A DNA stretch of 50,018 nt, taken from contig JAJRZP010000159.1 in NCBI GenBank assembly GCA_024275195.1, positions 1 through 50,018 on the forward strand. Direction: 5' to 3'. The notes below the pieces were generated by a model. It had not been told where the DNA came from, ran no database searches, and was given only the letters and a program-made list of their open reading frames with translations. The position numbers and the translations under genes were made by a program. This DNA is from Chloroflexota bacterium. Lineage in GTDB: Bacteria > Chloroflexota > Dehalococcoidia > Lucifugimonadales > Lucifugimonadaceae. Position 1 is the stretch's first letter. Every line of letters starts with the position of its first letter. Positions 7,899 to 16,431 of this stretch are shown in pieces.

Positions 7899-9131
7899 TC
7901 AGAACATCAGGGGACACCAGGGCTGCTTTACCGTGGCGAACATTGCATCGGCCAGAGCAATAGAACCATCGGTGCTCTCTTCTACTCGCCCCGCCCGTTC
8001 GAGATCGCCAAGCTTTGCCCCACCGAGGTAGATCGCCGCCAGTGAGGCGGTTGGGAGGGTGATATCGGCAGGCTTCGTTGTCGGAACGCAGGTCGCTCCG
8101 TCGGGGCCGCCCGCCAGCTCGAACCGACCACTCCATTCAGGAATGAACGAATCCTGAACTTCCAGCACCAAACTGCCATCAGCGAGATACGTTCGTGTCG
8201 AGAGTGCTTCGGCGATGTCCAGTAACCGATACCAAACACCGTCGTATGGCTTGCGCTCGAGCTGTCTCTGATCGGCGAGCATCCACGGCAAGCTGTCGTC
8301 AGAGGGGGACCGCCACGTACTCAGCGTGTCGTATAGATCGACATTTAGAAGGTGCTTCCATAGCGCAGCGTGTGAAGCCGGGGAGCTGTGAACTACATCA
8401 TCGGCGTTTATAAGACCATGTGCCTCCACTCCGAAAGTGTTGAGGTCTTTGAGCATGTACTTGGCGTATCCGCGTGGCTCGCCATCCTCTTCATACACGA
8501 CTAAGAACGGCTTGCTCCATTCACCTTTTGTGTCACCCAGACCAATCAACCAGCGGTCCCAGTGCACCTCATTGCGCCGCGGCACTCCGACATTAGCGAG
8601 AACAGCAGCTTCCCAGGCCGCAGGGAACACTTTCCGTGATTCATCTCGATCTACAAATCTGATCTTCCCCGGAATTTCTGGCGAGTTTTTTATCGCAGCT
8701 TTTCGAGTGTCAATCCGAAATTGTTCGTGCTGGATCGCCATCCCAAATCCGAAACGACCGTAAATCACACTTTCCGATGCCCAGAGCGAAGCCACCGGCT
8801 GGCCTTTTTCTCGCTCCTGTTGCAGTAGTCGAGTCATCATGTTTGTGAGCAGTCCCTGACGCCGGTGGGTGGTGGCGACGGTCACTGCGGTGACACCGGC
8901 GTTCCTGACGATCGCACCGCCGGGCACAGCCGACTCGAACGGATGTGCGCCAGTCGTACCCACAATTTCGCCACCATCGAACGCACACATGCTCATCTCT
9001 GGTGCCAGAGACAGTTTATCCAGTCGATACTGCTCCTGATCTGGCATGTAGTGACCACCAAATCCTCGTTCAACAGTGGTACCAAAAGCACGGTGTTCAG
9101 CGGGGGTAATTTGTCGGTATTCGATAGTCAT
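7899..9131 (-). CDS. Eis-like GNAT N-acetyltransferase (copy 1)
   Basis: A 410-residue protein with the Eis architecture: an N-terminal GNAT domain with the acetyl-CoA loop THRRQGLL (about 88-95), a second divergent GNAT domain, and a C-terminal SCP2-like domain. Tyr124 in IYGRFGFG matches the general-acid Tyr126 of Mycobacterium tuberculosis Eis, and the protein ends in Phe, as Eis does, where the terminal carboxylate acts as catalytic base. Eis enzymes acetylate amines of aminoglycosides and polyamines at several positions; the natural substrate here is unknown. It follows its paralogue by 24 bases on the same strand, so the two form an operon made by tandem duplication. The start ATG is at 9131; no strong ribosome site is visible. 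Confidence 0.88.
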   Translation of the reverse strand: MTIEYRQITPAEHRAFGTTVERGFGGHYMPDQEQYRLDKLSLAPEMSMCAFDGGEIVGTTGAHPFESAVPGGAIVRNAGVTAVTVATTHRRQGLLTNMMTRLLQQEREKGQPVASLWASESVIYGRFGFGMAIQHEQFRIDTRKAAIKNSPEIPGKIRFVDRDESRKVFPAAWEAAVLANVGVPRRNEVHWDRWLIGLGDTKGEWSKPFLVVYEEDGEPRGYAKYMLKDLNTFGVEAHGLINADDVVHSSPASHAALWKHLLNVDLYDTLSTWRSPSDDSLPWMLADQRQLERKPYDGVWYRLLDIAEALSTRTYLADGSLVLEVQDSFIPEWSGRFELAGGPDGATCVPTTKPADITLPTASLAAIYLGGAKLGDLERAGRVEESTDGSIALADAMFATVKQPWCPLMF

Positions 9132-9155
9132 GGTGTGGTCGCTGAATCCTGACGA

Positions 9156-10397
9156 TTAGAAATAGTGTGCACACCACGGAGCCGAGTCGGTCGAAAACAT
9201 GGCATGAAGCTTTGCGAGGGATCCGGTTGAGATCGTATCAATTCGCCCTGCCTCAACCAGAGGCCCCGGCGCGATTCCACCGAGATAGATCGTGGCGAGA
9301 TCAGCCGGGGTCATAATGACGTCTGGCTTATCGGTTGTTTTCTTTACCGAAGCCTGCGAGTCGTCGATTTCGAGCACGTAAGTTCCCGCCACCTCAGGCT
9401 GCGTTTTGGAAACCAATCCGATCTTCAAACGACCATCGGCGTTGTAAGTCCTGGCTTCCAGTGCCGCTGGAATATCCAACAGGCGAACCCACAGCGAGTC
9501 GTGCGACTTGCGTATCAAACGACGTGGATCGGAAAGCATCCACCACAACGGGTCGTCGGCAGGACGATTTGTCGCCGTGATCTTGCCCACGAGATCGAAG
9601 CTCATCAAGAATTTCCAGATAGCCGCATGTGCCGTATCGGTGACTGAAACCTGCTCGCTCACTTCGAGCGTCCCCATGTCGGTATCGCCCAGTCGACGCA
9701 TACGGTAGGCGACATATCCGGTCTGCTCGCCTGCCTCTTCGCAAATGGCAAAGAACAGTGGACTCGCTCCACCACGGACGCGCTCTTCATCAAACAGCTC
9801 GTAACGCCAGCGTCCTGTATTACGGTCCACCGATCCAGCCGTTTGAAGGTGCATCTGCTCGTAGATTCCGGGCAGGATTGCGGCAGCTTCGTCGGCATCG
9901 ACGAAGTAGACATGGGCATCAGATTCATCGTCGGCTGACAAAGGTGAATGCGAGAACGCGCCGAATCCGGGGTCGATTTCCCAATCGCAGGAATTGATCG
10001 CTAATCCGTAGTCGAACCGACCGTACAGGTGCGACTGTGAGGCCCAGAGCCCGCTGATAATATCGCCACGTTCCCGTGCATCGTCGTGGATCTGCGCCAT
10101 CATGCCCGAAAAGGCACCCTGCCGTCGGTGGGTCACCGAGGTGGTCATGTAAGCCACACCGGCCATCGGAACGGTTGCCCCACCGGGTAGCGTCAGCGAG
10201 TATGAATCGGCACCACCTGTAGCGACGATTCGCTCTGAGCTCGTATCGACAGCGGCAATCAGACGATCGATCTCAGCCCGATCGTTTCGGAGACGCGCGA
10301 TGTCGTCCGGGTGCACCTGCATGCCGAATCCGTGCCGAACGGCTTTGCGCCATTCGACGAAATTTTCATCTGTGACCGGACGTAGTTCGATAGTCAT
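9156..10397 (-). CDS. Eis-like GNAT N-acetyltransferase (copy 2)
   Basis: A 413-residue paralogue of the downstream gene with the same three-domain Eis layout. The CoA loop is THRRQGAF (about 89-96), the catalytic Tyr is Tyr125 in LYGRFDYG, and the chain again ends in Phe (CAHYF). Sequence identity to its neighbour is modest by eye outside these motifs, so the duplication is old or the substrates have diverged. It is the first gene of the pair and is transcribed away from the SDR gene at 10513. The ATG at 10397 has no clear ribosome-binding site; a leaderless or weakly initiated message is possible. Confidence 0.87.
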   Translation of the reverse strand: MTIELRPVTDENFVEWRKAVRHGFGMQVHPDDIARLRNDRAEIDRLIAAVDTSSERIVATGGADSYSLTLPGGATVPMAGVAYMTTSVTHRRQGAFSGMMAQIHDDARERGDIISGLWASQSHLYGRFDYGLAINSCDWEIDPGFGAFSHSPLSADDESDAHVYFVDADEAAAILPGIYEQMHLQTAGSVDRNTGRWRYELFDEERVRGGASPLFFAICEEAGEQTGYVAYRMRRLGDTDMGTLEVSEQVSVTDTAHAAIWKFLMSFDLVGKITATNRPADDPLWWMLSDPRRLIRKSHDSLWVRLLDIPAALEARTYNADGRLKIGLVSKTQPEVAGTYVLEIDDSQASVKKTTDKPDVIMTPADLATIYLGGIAPGPLVEAGRIDTISTGSLAKLHAMFSTDSAPWCAHYF

Positions 10398-10512
10398 TGG
10401 GAATACGAATACGGGCAGCGAATCGGCCCGACGACGTATGCTACGTGTTGCACCCTTACTGAGCCACTACTTTCTCCAGTGGATAGTTAACAAGAAAAAG
10501 GTATCTCGCAAC

Positions 10513-11277
10513 ATGCCAGCAATGCTCGAAGGCAAGACGATATTGGTTACCGGCGCGAGTTCGGGAATCGGGCGTGAGGCAGCGAAAGTCATGGCGGGTC
10601 ATGGTGCCAGTATGGTTGCGGCGGCAAGGCGGGAGGCCGATCTCGCCGAGACGGTACGGCAGATCGAATCGGCTGGCGGCACGGCAACCTACGTAGTGAC
10701 CGATGTCACCGACGGAATGCAAGTCGAGCGAGCGGTTCAGCATGCGGTTGCGACTTTCGGTGGACTCAACGCTGCATTTAACAACGCTGGGATTCTTGAG
10801 GCCGCGGGCCATTTGCATGAAGTCGAGAACGATGCTTTCGACAACATCATCAGCGTAAATCTAAAAGGCACCTTCCTCAGCATGAAATACGAGATTGGCT
10901 ACATACTTGAGAACGGAGGCGGCTCAATCGTCAATGATTCTTCGTACATGGGCTTGCGAGGCGGAACCGGTCTGCAAGCGGCATACACGGCGAGCAAGCA
11001 TGGCGTTCTGGGACTAACAAAGGCGGCGGCCAGAGACTACGCCCGCAAAGGCATAAGAGTTAACGCTATCTGCCCTGGAGTGATCGACACTACGATGATG
11101 CATGGTCTGGACAACGACGGTGATCCCGCTGCCCGATCAAGGATGGAACGCTGGGTTCCGATGGGTCGATATGGCGAACCGGGAGAAGTCGGGCAACTAG
11201 TTGCGTTTTTATGTTCCGACGCCGCCAGCTACATCACCGGTCAGGCCATCCCCGTCGATGGCGGAGTAACGAGCTAG
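10513..11277 (+). CDS. Short-chain dehydrogenase/reductase
   Basis: A classical SDR of 254 residues. The cofactor motif TGASSGIG is near the N-terminus, followed by NNAG, a catalytic Ser in NDSSYMG and the YTASK catalytic Tyr-Lys pair; the C-terminal region ends [14 protein letters not shown], as in FabG-like enzymes. Arg residues after the second strand (AARREAD) suggest NADP(H) preference. The ATG at 10513 gives a normal SDR N-terminus ([14 protein letters not shown]); in-frame codons upstream to 10300 overlap the divergent Eis gene and are rejected. Substrate unknown. Confidence 0.9.
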   Translation: MPAMLEGKTILVTGASSGIGREAAKVMAGHGASMVAAARREADLAETVRQIESAGGTATYVVTDVTDGMQVERAVQHAVATFGGLNAAFNNAGILEAAGHLHEVENDAFDNIISVNLKGTFLSMKYEIGYILENGGGSIVNDSSYMGLRGGTGLQAAYTASKHGVLGLTKAAARDYARKGIRVNAICPGVIDTTMMHGLDNDGDPAARSRMERWVPMGRYGEPGEVGQLVAFLCSDAASYITGQAIPVDGGVTS

Positions 11278-11377
11278 GCAACTTATTGCCGTCCTCGCCT
11301 CAGCCTCTCAGAAAATGTCGCCAGCGACCTAGCTGTACCCGTCTCAAGACTGTAAACAACGTCTGTGGGAGATCCAC

Positions 11378-12307
11378 CTAGCGGGTCCACTGCGCTTTGT
11401 ATTCGGCGGGCTTGGCGTCGTTTGGCTCTGGATCTCGCACAGTGCCTTCACGCCACGACTCTACAGGAACCCAGTCAAGTAGCTTTTCGGCCTTGGCCAC
11501 GGAAAGCGGACTCTTGAATCCCGGCAGCGGCTCGCGAATCTCGACATCGGGATGAACCGCCTTGATAGCGTCCATAGTCGGAATCTCAAGCATGGTATCC
11601 GTAGCGTTAATGAAGAATGCCTCGTGACCGCCGAACTCCTTTTCAATGGACAACCGACAGGCCCGAGCAGCATCGTGTCGACCGACCCAACTCCAGAATC
11701 CCATCGGATGCCGTCCATCGATCGACGTCTTGTCTCCAGATTCGAGGTGGCGCTTTGCAACCGCGGGTTCCCAAAGCGCATGGAACCGCATGTTGGCGAT
11801 CTGAACCTTGCCGGGACGACGCCGTACGAATGCCTCACCCATCTCCTCGCCCAGCCATTTCGACTGCGAATAGGCGTCTTCGACCCGGGTCGGGTGATTT
11901 TCATCAACCGGGTAGTATTGCGGCGTGTATAGCTTCGAGCCCCATCCTGCGCCCACGGCGTTGACCGACGATGCCATACAGATTCGGCCGATGCCGTGAA
12001 CCTCGGCAGCTTCCAGCACGTTCCAGTTCGACATCATGTTGGTTCGAAACACCTTATGCTCGGGATCCCTGTCCGGAGCAGGAATGGCAGCCATGTGGAT
12101 AACGGCATCGGCACCGGTAAGTGCGTTCAGCACCTCTCCATAGTCGGTCACATCTATGCGCCAGAACTGCGCAGCGTTCGAAGGTGAGCCGGGACGGGGC
12201 TCAACGGCGTCGGCGTTATAAACGTCGTAACCGTTTGCTGCCAACTCGGCGATGATGTACTCGCCTGCCCTACCCGAACCCCCAGTGACTACAACCTTCT
12301 CTGCCAT
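11378..12307 (-). CDS. NAD(P)-dependent epimerase/dehydratase (extended SDR)
   Basis: A 309-residue extended SDR. The N-terminal cofactor motif reads TGGSGRAG, the second strand ends in an acidic residue (NADAVEP) that favours NAD(H), the catalytic Ser lies in CMASSVNAVG and the Tyr-Lys pair in YSQSK. Members of this subgroup act on nucleotide sugars or as uronate or aldose dehydrogenases; the SSVNAVG element resembles uronate-dehydrogenase-type proteins, but I cannot fix the substrate. The ATG at 12307 has GGAG seven bases upstream, which is better than the upstream codon at 12343. The gene is convergent with the SDR at 10513. Confidence 0.87.
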   Translation of the reverse strand: MAEKVVVTGGSGRAGEYIIAELAANGYDVYNADAVEPRPGSPSNAAQFWRIDVTDYGEVLNALTGADAVIHMAAIPAPDRDPEHKVFRTNMMSNWNVLEAAEVHGIGRICMASSVNAVGAGWGSKLYTPQYYPVDENHPTRVEDAYSQSKWLGEEMGEAFVRRRPGKVQIANMRFHALWEPAVAKRHLESGDKTSIDGRHPMGFWSWVGRHDAARACRLSIEKEFGGHEAFFINATDTMLEIPTMDAIKAVHPDVEIREPLPGFKSPLSVAKAEKLLDWVPVESWREGTVRDPEPNDAKPAEYKAQWTR

Positions 12308-12441
12308 TCGTTTCTCCGGTCGTTCGACGTACTTTATGTACACGTAATAATTATTTTGCCGACAAGTATGAACTGGATATCTGCGACATTGGGCGGCATC
12401 AAGACCAAATCGTCCGACTGTGAAGCTGCACCTCCATCTAT

Positions 12442-12467
12442 TGTCATCCTAAATTCATCTCAGGATT
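12442..12467. repeat. Dispersed stem-loop repeat, family B, copy 1
   Basis: The element begins TGTCATCCTAAATTC and ends TCTCAGGATTT, with arms ATCCT (12446-12450) and AGGAT (12462-12466). Related copies are at 13511-13536 and 42772-42795. The common plan is GTCA plus a short stem with a GAA/TTC core. Confidence 0.45.
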
Positions 12468-12561
12468 TTTCTCACCTTTGCAGCGAGGTTCGCTCACGCC
12501 GATGAACACTCCAGTCAACGCGATTCTGAATCGATTTCAGCCTGGCAATTGAGAGAGTCAT

Positions 12562-12615
12562 TCCTATTGCCTTTTCCCTTCGACTTTAGGGAGAAGATCA
12601 GGTTGAGGGGGGAAT
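12562..12615 (-). repeat. Dispersed hairpin repeat, family A, copy 2
   Basis: Arms CTTTTCCCT (12571-12579) and AGGGAGAAG (12588-12596) pair over 9 bp with one G-T pair. Read on the minus strand it begins CCCTCAACCTGATCTTCTCC, closely matching the copy at 41828-41872 (CCCTCAAACCTGACCTTCTC). Confidence 0.55.
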
Positions 12616-12659
12616 GCTGGCGACCGAGCTGAAACCAAAATCCAGCTATCATCCCATTC

Positions 12660-13400
12660 ATGACATCACTCACTGGAAAAACAGCACTCGTAACAGGCGC
12701 CTCAAAAGGCATCGGCAAAGCTATCGCACTCGCTTTTGGTGAAGCCGGAGCCAATGTCATCGCCACAGCCCGTACAAAAAGTGAAATCGACGAAGTCACA
12801 TCTGCCATCAAGGCTTCAGGAAGCAACGCACTCGGTGTGATTGCCGATCTGGGCGTCGAATCCGAGATCAGTGATCTGGCCGAAGCCGCCGAGAATGAAT
12901 TCGGTTGCGTTGATATTCTCGTCAACAACGCGGCGATCATCCACGGACGAATTACCGTGGCTGATTTCGACCCCGACCTGTGGCGGGACGTCTTGAACGT
13001 CAACCTGACAGGGGCCTTTCTGATAACCCAGAAACTGCTTCCCTGTATGGTCGAGCGCGGTTCCGGGAAGATCATCAACATCTCGTCGATTGGTGGTCGC
13101 ACAGGTGGAGCCGGAAGAAGTGCGTACCGGGTGACGAAATCGGGACTCATCAGCTTCACCGAGTCGCTCGCAGCAGAGGTTTATCAACACGGAATCAACG
13201 TGAATGCCATCTGCCCCGGCGGGACCGATACGGAAGGCTTCCGCTCTGCTTTCAATACGGCCGGTCGGTCTGAAAATCCGAAGCTGATGGATCCCGCAGA
13301 AATTGCTGAAGTAGCCCTTTTCCTCGCATCTGACGCCAGCTCGGCGGTTACCGGTACTGCCATCGATTCATTCGGCAGCTCGAACCCGTTGTTTGGATAA
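12660..13400 (+). CDS. Short-chain dehydrogenase/reductase, FabG-like
   Basis: A 246-residue classical SDR with TGASKGIG at the N-terminus, the NNAA variant of NNAG, a catalytic Ser in NISSIGG and the YRVTK catalytic Tyr-Lys pair, ending VTGTAIDSFGSSNPLFG. The usual DGG near the C-terminus is changed to DSFGSS. ARTKSE after the second strand suggests NADP(H). The ATG at 12660 starts the protein directly at the Rossmann fold, though no clear ribosome-binding site precedes it. It is one of three SDR-type enzymes within 3 kb, which suggests alcohol/ketone oxidation in a catabolic block. Substrate unknown. Confidence 0.9.
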   Translation: MTSLTGKTALVTGASKGIGKAIALAFGEAGANVIATARTKSEIDEVTSAIKASGSNALGVIADLGVESEISDLAEAAENEFGCVDILVNNAAIIHGRITVADFDPDLWRDVLNVNLTGAFLITQKLLPCMVERGSGKIINISSIGGRTGGAGRSAYRVTKSGLISFTESLAAEVYQHGINVNAICPGGTDTEGFRSAFNTAGRSENPKLMDPAEIAEVALFLASDASSAVTGTAIDSFGSSNPLFG

Positions 13401-13434
13401 GACATCGGCATGCTATCTACCTGAAAAATGTCTT

Positions 13435-13476
13435 CCTGAGTCTGTCGAGGGAGACAAGTCGTTCGACACATGCAGG
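13435..13476. repeat. Imperfect inverted repeat after the SDR gene
   Basis: TGTCGA (13443-13448) pairs with TCGACA (13463-13468), and the outer CCTG (13435-13438) with CAGG (13473-13476). The element starts 35 bases after the SDR stop. It could serve as a transcript-end structure and looks like a worn copy of a mobile hairpin element. Confidence 0.4.
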
Positions 13477-13510
13477 TTCGAGTCAAGGTGCCAGTCGTTC
13501 GGTGTGCGAG

Positions 13511-13536
13511 ATCCTGAATCAAGCCCAGGATGACGC
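13511..13536. repeat. Dispersed stem-loop repeat, family B, copy 2
   Basis: Arms ATCCTG (13511-13516) and CAGGAT (13526-13531) pair perfectly around AATCAAGCC and are followed by GACGC. It resembles the element at 12442-12467 and lies in a 230-base intergenic gap that also holds two other repeats. Confidence 0.5.
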
Positions 13537-13578
13537 AACGCCTCCAACCGGCACCTTACCGAATCAGCGGTTAATCGC

Positions 13579-13615
13579 CATCGATTTAGCCAACCCCATG
13601 CCTGCCGCAGAAAAG
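13579..13615. repeat. 37-bp repeat at a gene 3' end, copy 2
   Basis: Begins CATCGATTTAG and ends TGCCGCAGAAAAG with 13 bases between, matching the copy at 7849-7885 in length and ends. It lies 13 bases beyond the stop of the FAD oxidoreductase gene on the minus strand. Confidence 0.55.
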
Positions 13616-13628
13616 TGCAAATGGCACT

Positions 13629-14813
13629 CTACGCCAGCGAGCGATTCTCGTAGCCCTCGCCAGCCGTCAGTAGATCGTCTTCTGCGAAGCGCTCGACTCG
13701 GAACGGTGTGATGTCGATCATCTCGGTCGATCCGTCCAGCACCAGCTCGCTCATTATCTTGCCGATACCCGGACTCAGCTTGAATCCGTGCCCGCTGAAT
13801 CCAGCGCCCATGAACAACCCGTCAACCGCATGAACACGACCGAACACAGGCTGGAAGTCGGGAGTACAGTCGTAAACACCGGTGTATCCCCGTGTAATCG
13901 AAGCCGATTCCTGTCCCGGGAATCTCGCGGCATACCGCTCAACCAGACTCACCTGCTCATCGAGATCGGGAGTCTTAATATCTTCCACATCTGGATCCAC
14001 CAGTCCCTTCAACGGGTCGTGCTCGCCCAGCAGGGTCAGTGAATCAGCCTCCGGGCGGTAGTACGCCTGCACCACCCGGTCGGAAACCACCGGATGAATA
14101 CCCCCAAAATCGGGGGTTCGTTCGACAACGGCAATTGCATGACGAACCGGTGTGATCGGCAACTCAACATCGTGCGCGGCCAGCAGCGCACTCGTTCGGT
14201 AGCCGGCTTCAATGACCACAGTTCCAGCCCCGACAACACCCTCGGAAGTCTCGACTCCGGTCACCTTGCCGCCCTCTGAAGAGACTCCGAGCACCTCGGG
14301 ACCAATTCGCACGTCAACTCCTAATTCACGCGCTGCTGCCACGAATGAATTCGCCACAGTCGATCCGTCAGCGTGACCCGAGTTTGGCTCCCAAGCCCCG
14401 GCAGCGACGTTCTCCCGCGCAAGCCGGGGTTCGATGTCGCCAACTTCGGCATTCGTCAACATGCGAGCATCAATGCCGAGACGCTGTTGCATCGCGATCA
14501 CTTCTCGGGCGTGTTCCACCTCGTTCTCGGGGAACAACAACAAAAAGCCGACCTGCCGGAACCCGCTTTCTCCTACTCCGACAATGTCTTTCCAGTTGCC
14601 GAACATCTCACGACCGTACATCGTGATCTTCACCAGCGATTCAAGCGTGTAGTGCATTCGAACAATCGCACTCGACCAGCCCGAAGCACCTGAGCCGATG
14701 CCGTCTTTTTCGATCAAGACGATCTTGCCTGCGCCCCGTTTTGCCAGGTGCCAGGCAGTCGAAGCACCGTGAACTCCACCACCCACAATGACGATGTCGG
14801 CTGTGTCGACCAT
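13629..14813 (-). CDS. FAD-dependent oxidoreductase of the DAO family
   Basis: A 394-residue flavoprotein of the D-amino-acid oxidase / sarcosine oxidase / glycine oxidase superfamily, which oxidise secondary or D-amino groups. The FAD-binding motif VIVGGGVHGAS is at residues 8-18, the ribose-binding acidic strand VLIEKD follows, then SGASGWSSAIVR near the substrate face; the C-terminal FAD motif is GLFMGAGFSGHGFKLSPGIG, as in sarcosine-oxidase-like enzymes. The ATG at 14813 has AGGAG nine bases upstream; a longer frame to 14888 is rejected. It could be the beta-type subunit of a dimethylglycine or sarcosine oxidase, but no partner subunit is nearby. Confidence 0.88.
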   Translation of the reverse strand: MVDTADIVIVGGGVHGASTAWHLAKRGAGKIVLIEKDGIGSGASGWSSAIVRMHYTLESLVKITMYGREMFGNWKDIVGVGESGFRQVGFLLLFPENEVEHAREVIAMQQRLGIDARMLTNAEVGDIEPRLARENVAAGAWEPNSGHADGSTVANSFVAAARELGVDVRIGPEVLGVSSEGGKVTGVETSEGVVGAGTVVIEAGYRTSALLAAHDVELPITPVRHAIAVVERTPDFGGIHPVVSDRVVQAYYRPEADSLTLLGEHDPLKGLVDPDVEDIKTPDLDEQVSLVERYAARFPGQESASITRGYTGVYDCTPDFQPVFGRVHAVDGLFMGAGFSGHGFKLSPGIGKIMSELVLDGSTEMIDITPFRVERFAEDDLLTAGEGYENRSLA

Positions 14814-15135
14814 CAAACAAAACTCCTGAAATGACGTTTCGACAGGCTGCACGATATACCAAACGAATTTCGTATACCTGTCGCGCACTACTTTGACACA
14901 AGAAAGGCCCTAACAACAGGGGCACTTTGATCACCAAACTTGGTGGGTGAAAGAAATATTTGCTCCATAGCAAGAAACAGTCGCCCGTAGTCGGTCACCC
15001 GGTACGATAAAAGATCCGATTCCGCATTCGGTTCTCGAATAGCTTGAGCGCGGTCCAGACGATACTTGCACTTCCCTGCGCAGACACGTCAATATGCAAT
15101 TAATAATCGAAGGAATTGGATCTCGGGGGGCTGAA
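14814..15135. other. Divergent intergenic region
   Basis: About 320 bases between the FAD oxidoreductase and the DUF2235 gene. It contains both leaders and a small ACCAA/TTGGT dyad near 14935. I see no RNA gene and no clear terminator. Confidence 0.4.
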
Positions 15136-16269
15136 ATGAAACGGATCATCATATGTAGCGACGGTACTGGCGCCGACGAAAACAGACGACAGGTCAGCAA
15201 TATTCGGATGACTTATCTAGCCACCAAAGATCAGCTCAACCAGTATGCGTGGTACGACAGAGGTGTTGGAACGGGCAGTTCCAAAGAGGTCGTCTGGGGT
15301 GGCGCAACCGGCGACGGTCTTACGCTCAACATCGAGCAGGCATATCTGCAACTGGTCGAACACTACGAGGAAGGCGACGAAATCTTCCTATTCGGATTTA
15401 GTCGCGGGGCTTACACGGTGCGGAGCCTCGGTGGACTGATTCGTAACATCGGACTGCTTCGTCGAGAGCGCGCAGGTGCACTCACGGTTGGCTTCAAGAT
15501 GTACACCAATAAGAAGTGTGGCCCCGACTCGATAACAGCTCGTAAATTCAGGGCGACGAATTCGAACGAGGTCACCATCAAATTCATGGGCGTCTACGAC
15601 ACCGTTGGCTCGATAGGACAGATTCAAAAATTGTGGTCCAGATCCAGCGTGGAAGAAGAAAAATGGTTTGAAAGGTGGGGATTTCACGACTACCGACTGT
15701 CGTCGCTGGTTCAAAACGGTTATCAGGCATTGGCGATCGACGAAAAACGTCGCCCCTTCAGACCGCTAATCTGGAACGATCCAAAAGCCAAGCGGGAATG
15801 GCCTGATGAGGCAAATGACCGATGTCTGGAACTGGAGAAGGCTCATTCACAATTTTTCACAGCAGACCCAATCGAACCGACACAGGCCGAAAAGGATGCC
15901 GACAAGCTAAGGCGCCAGAAACAGGTCATTGACCAACAGTGGTTCAGGGGTTGCCATACCGATGTCGGCGGTGGAAACCACCCTCCAGGCTTGTCGAACT
16001 CAACACTGAATTGGATGATCGAAGCGGCATGCGACGTCGGACTCGAAGTCGACGAACAGTACCTGAAAACTAACGCCAATCCGCTGGTCGAAAAGAAAAT
16101 CAACGAATCCTTCAAATTCCTGTACAAACTACTCGGAAAGATCAGCAGGGAAATCAAAACTCGTAGCCCGAATACTGAATCTGTACATCCGTCTGTGGAG
16201 CAATTTGAAAAGGAATATCCCGATGAGAATAAGAAGATTCCACAGAACTTAAAAGACTTTCGGAAATAA
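15136..16269 (+). CDS. DUF2235 alpha/beta hydrolase
   Basis: A 377-residue protein of the DUF2235 family, hydrolases that include the Tle1-type phospholipase effectors of type VI secretion. The N-terminus MKRIIICSDGTG is the family hallmark, the nucleophile elbow is GFSRGAY (Ser about 94), and WFRGCHTDVGGG carries the family's second signature. The ATG at 15136 has a run of G residues six bases upstream; an ATG at 15094 lacks one. There is no signal peptide or membrane segment and no VgrG, PAAR or immunity gene nearby, so a secreted effector role is not supported. The Lys/Glu-rich C-terminal region (last 60 residues) is unlike other families I know. Confidence 0.82.
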   Translation: MKRIIICSDGTGADENRRQVSNIRMTYLATKDQLNQYAWYDRGVGTGSSKEVVWGGATGDGLTLNIEQAYLQLVEHYEEGDEIFLFGFSRGAYTVRSLGGLIRNIGLLRRERAGALTVGFKMYTNKKCGPDSITARKFRATNSNEVTIKFMGVYDTVGSIGQIQKLWSRSSVEEEKWFERWGFHDYRLSSLVQNGYQALAIDEKRRPFRPLIWNDPKAKREWPDEANDRCLELEKAHSQFFTADPIEPTQAEKDADKLRRQKQVIDQQWFRGCHTDVGGGNHPPGLSNSTLNWMIEAACDVGLEVDEQYLKTNANPLVEKKINESFKFLYKLLGKISREIKTRSPNTESVHPSVEQFEKEYPDENKKIPQNLKDFRK

Positions 16270-16431
16270 ACGCAGCGACACACCACAGGTAACCATCACA
16301 CCTCTCTAGCGGATCTCGTGGCCCGACAAATCACCCGAACTGACATGACCGACCTGCCGCGCTCTGATAATTCTCGATATCATCTGTCTTCTATCAGCTA
16401 ACCCCGGTTCTTGATCGAGTAAACATCTCCT

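Larger units (their letters stand above)
12308..12659. other. Divergent intergenic region with two repeat elements
   Basis: About 350 bases separating two divergent SDR-type genes. It holds a degenerate stem-loop (12442-12467) and a family A hairpin (12562-12615), each listed separately. An A+T-rich palindrome AATAATTATT lies just upstream of the minus-strand gene. No gene is seen. Confidence 0.5.

Noticed and set aside
10300-10512. N-terminal extension of the SDR gene
   Set aside because: It overlaps the divergent Eis gene and is unlike SDR proteins. The ATG at 10513 gives the normal N-terminus.
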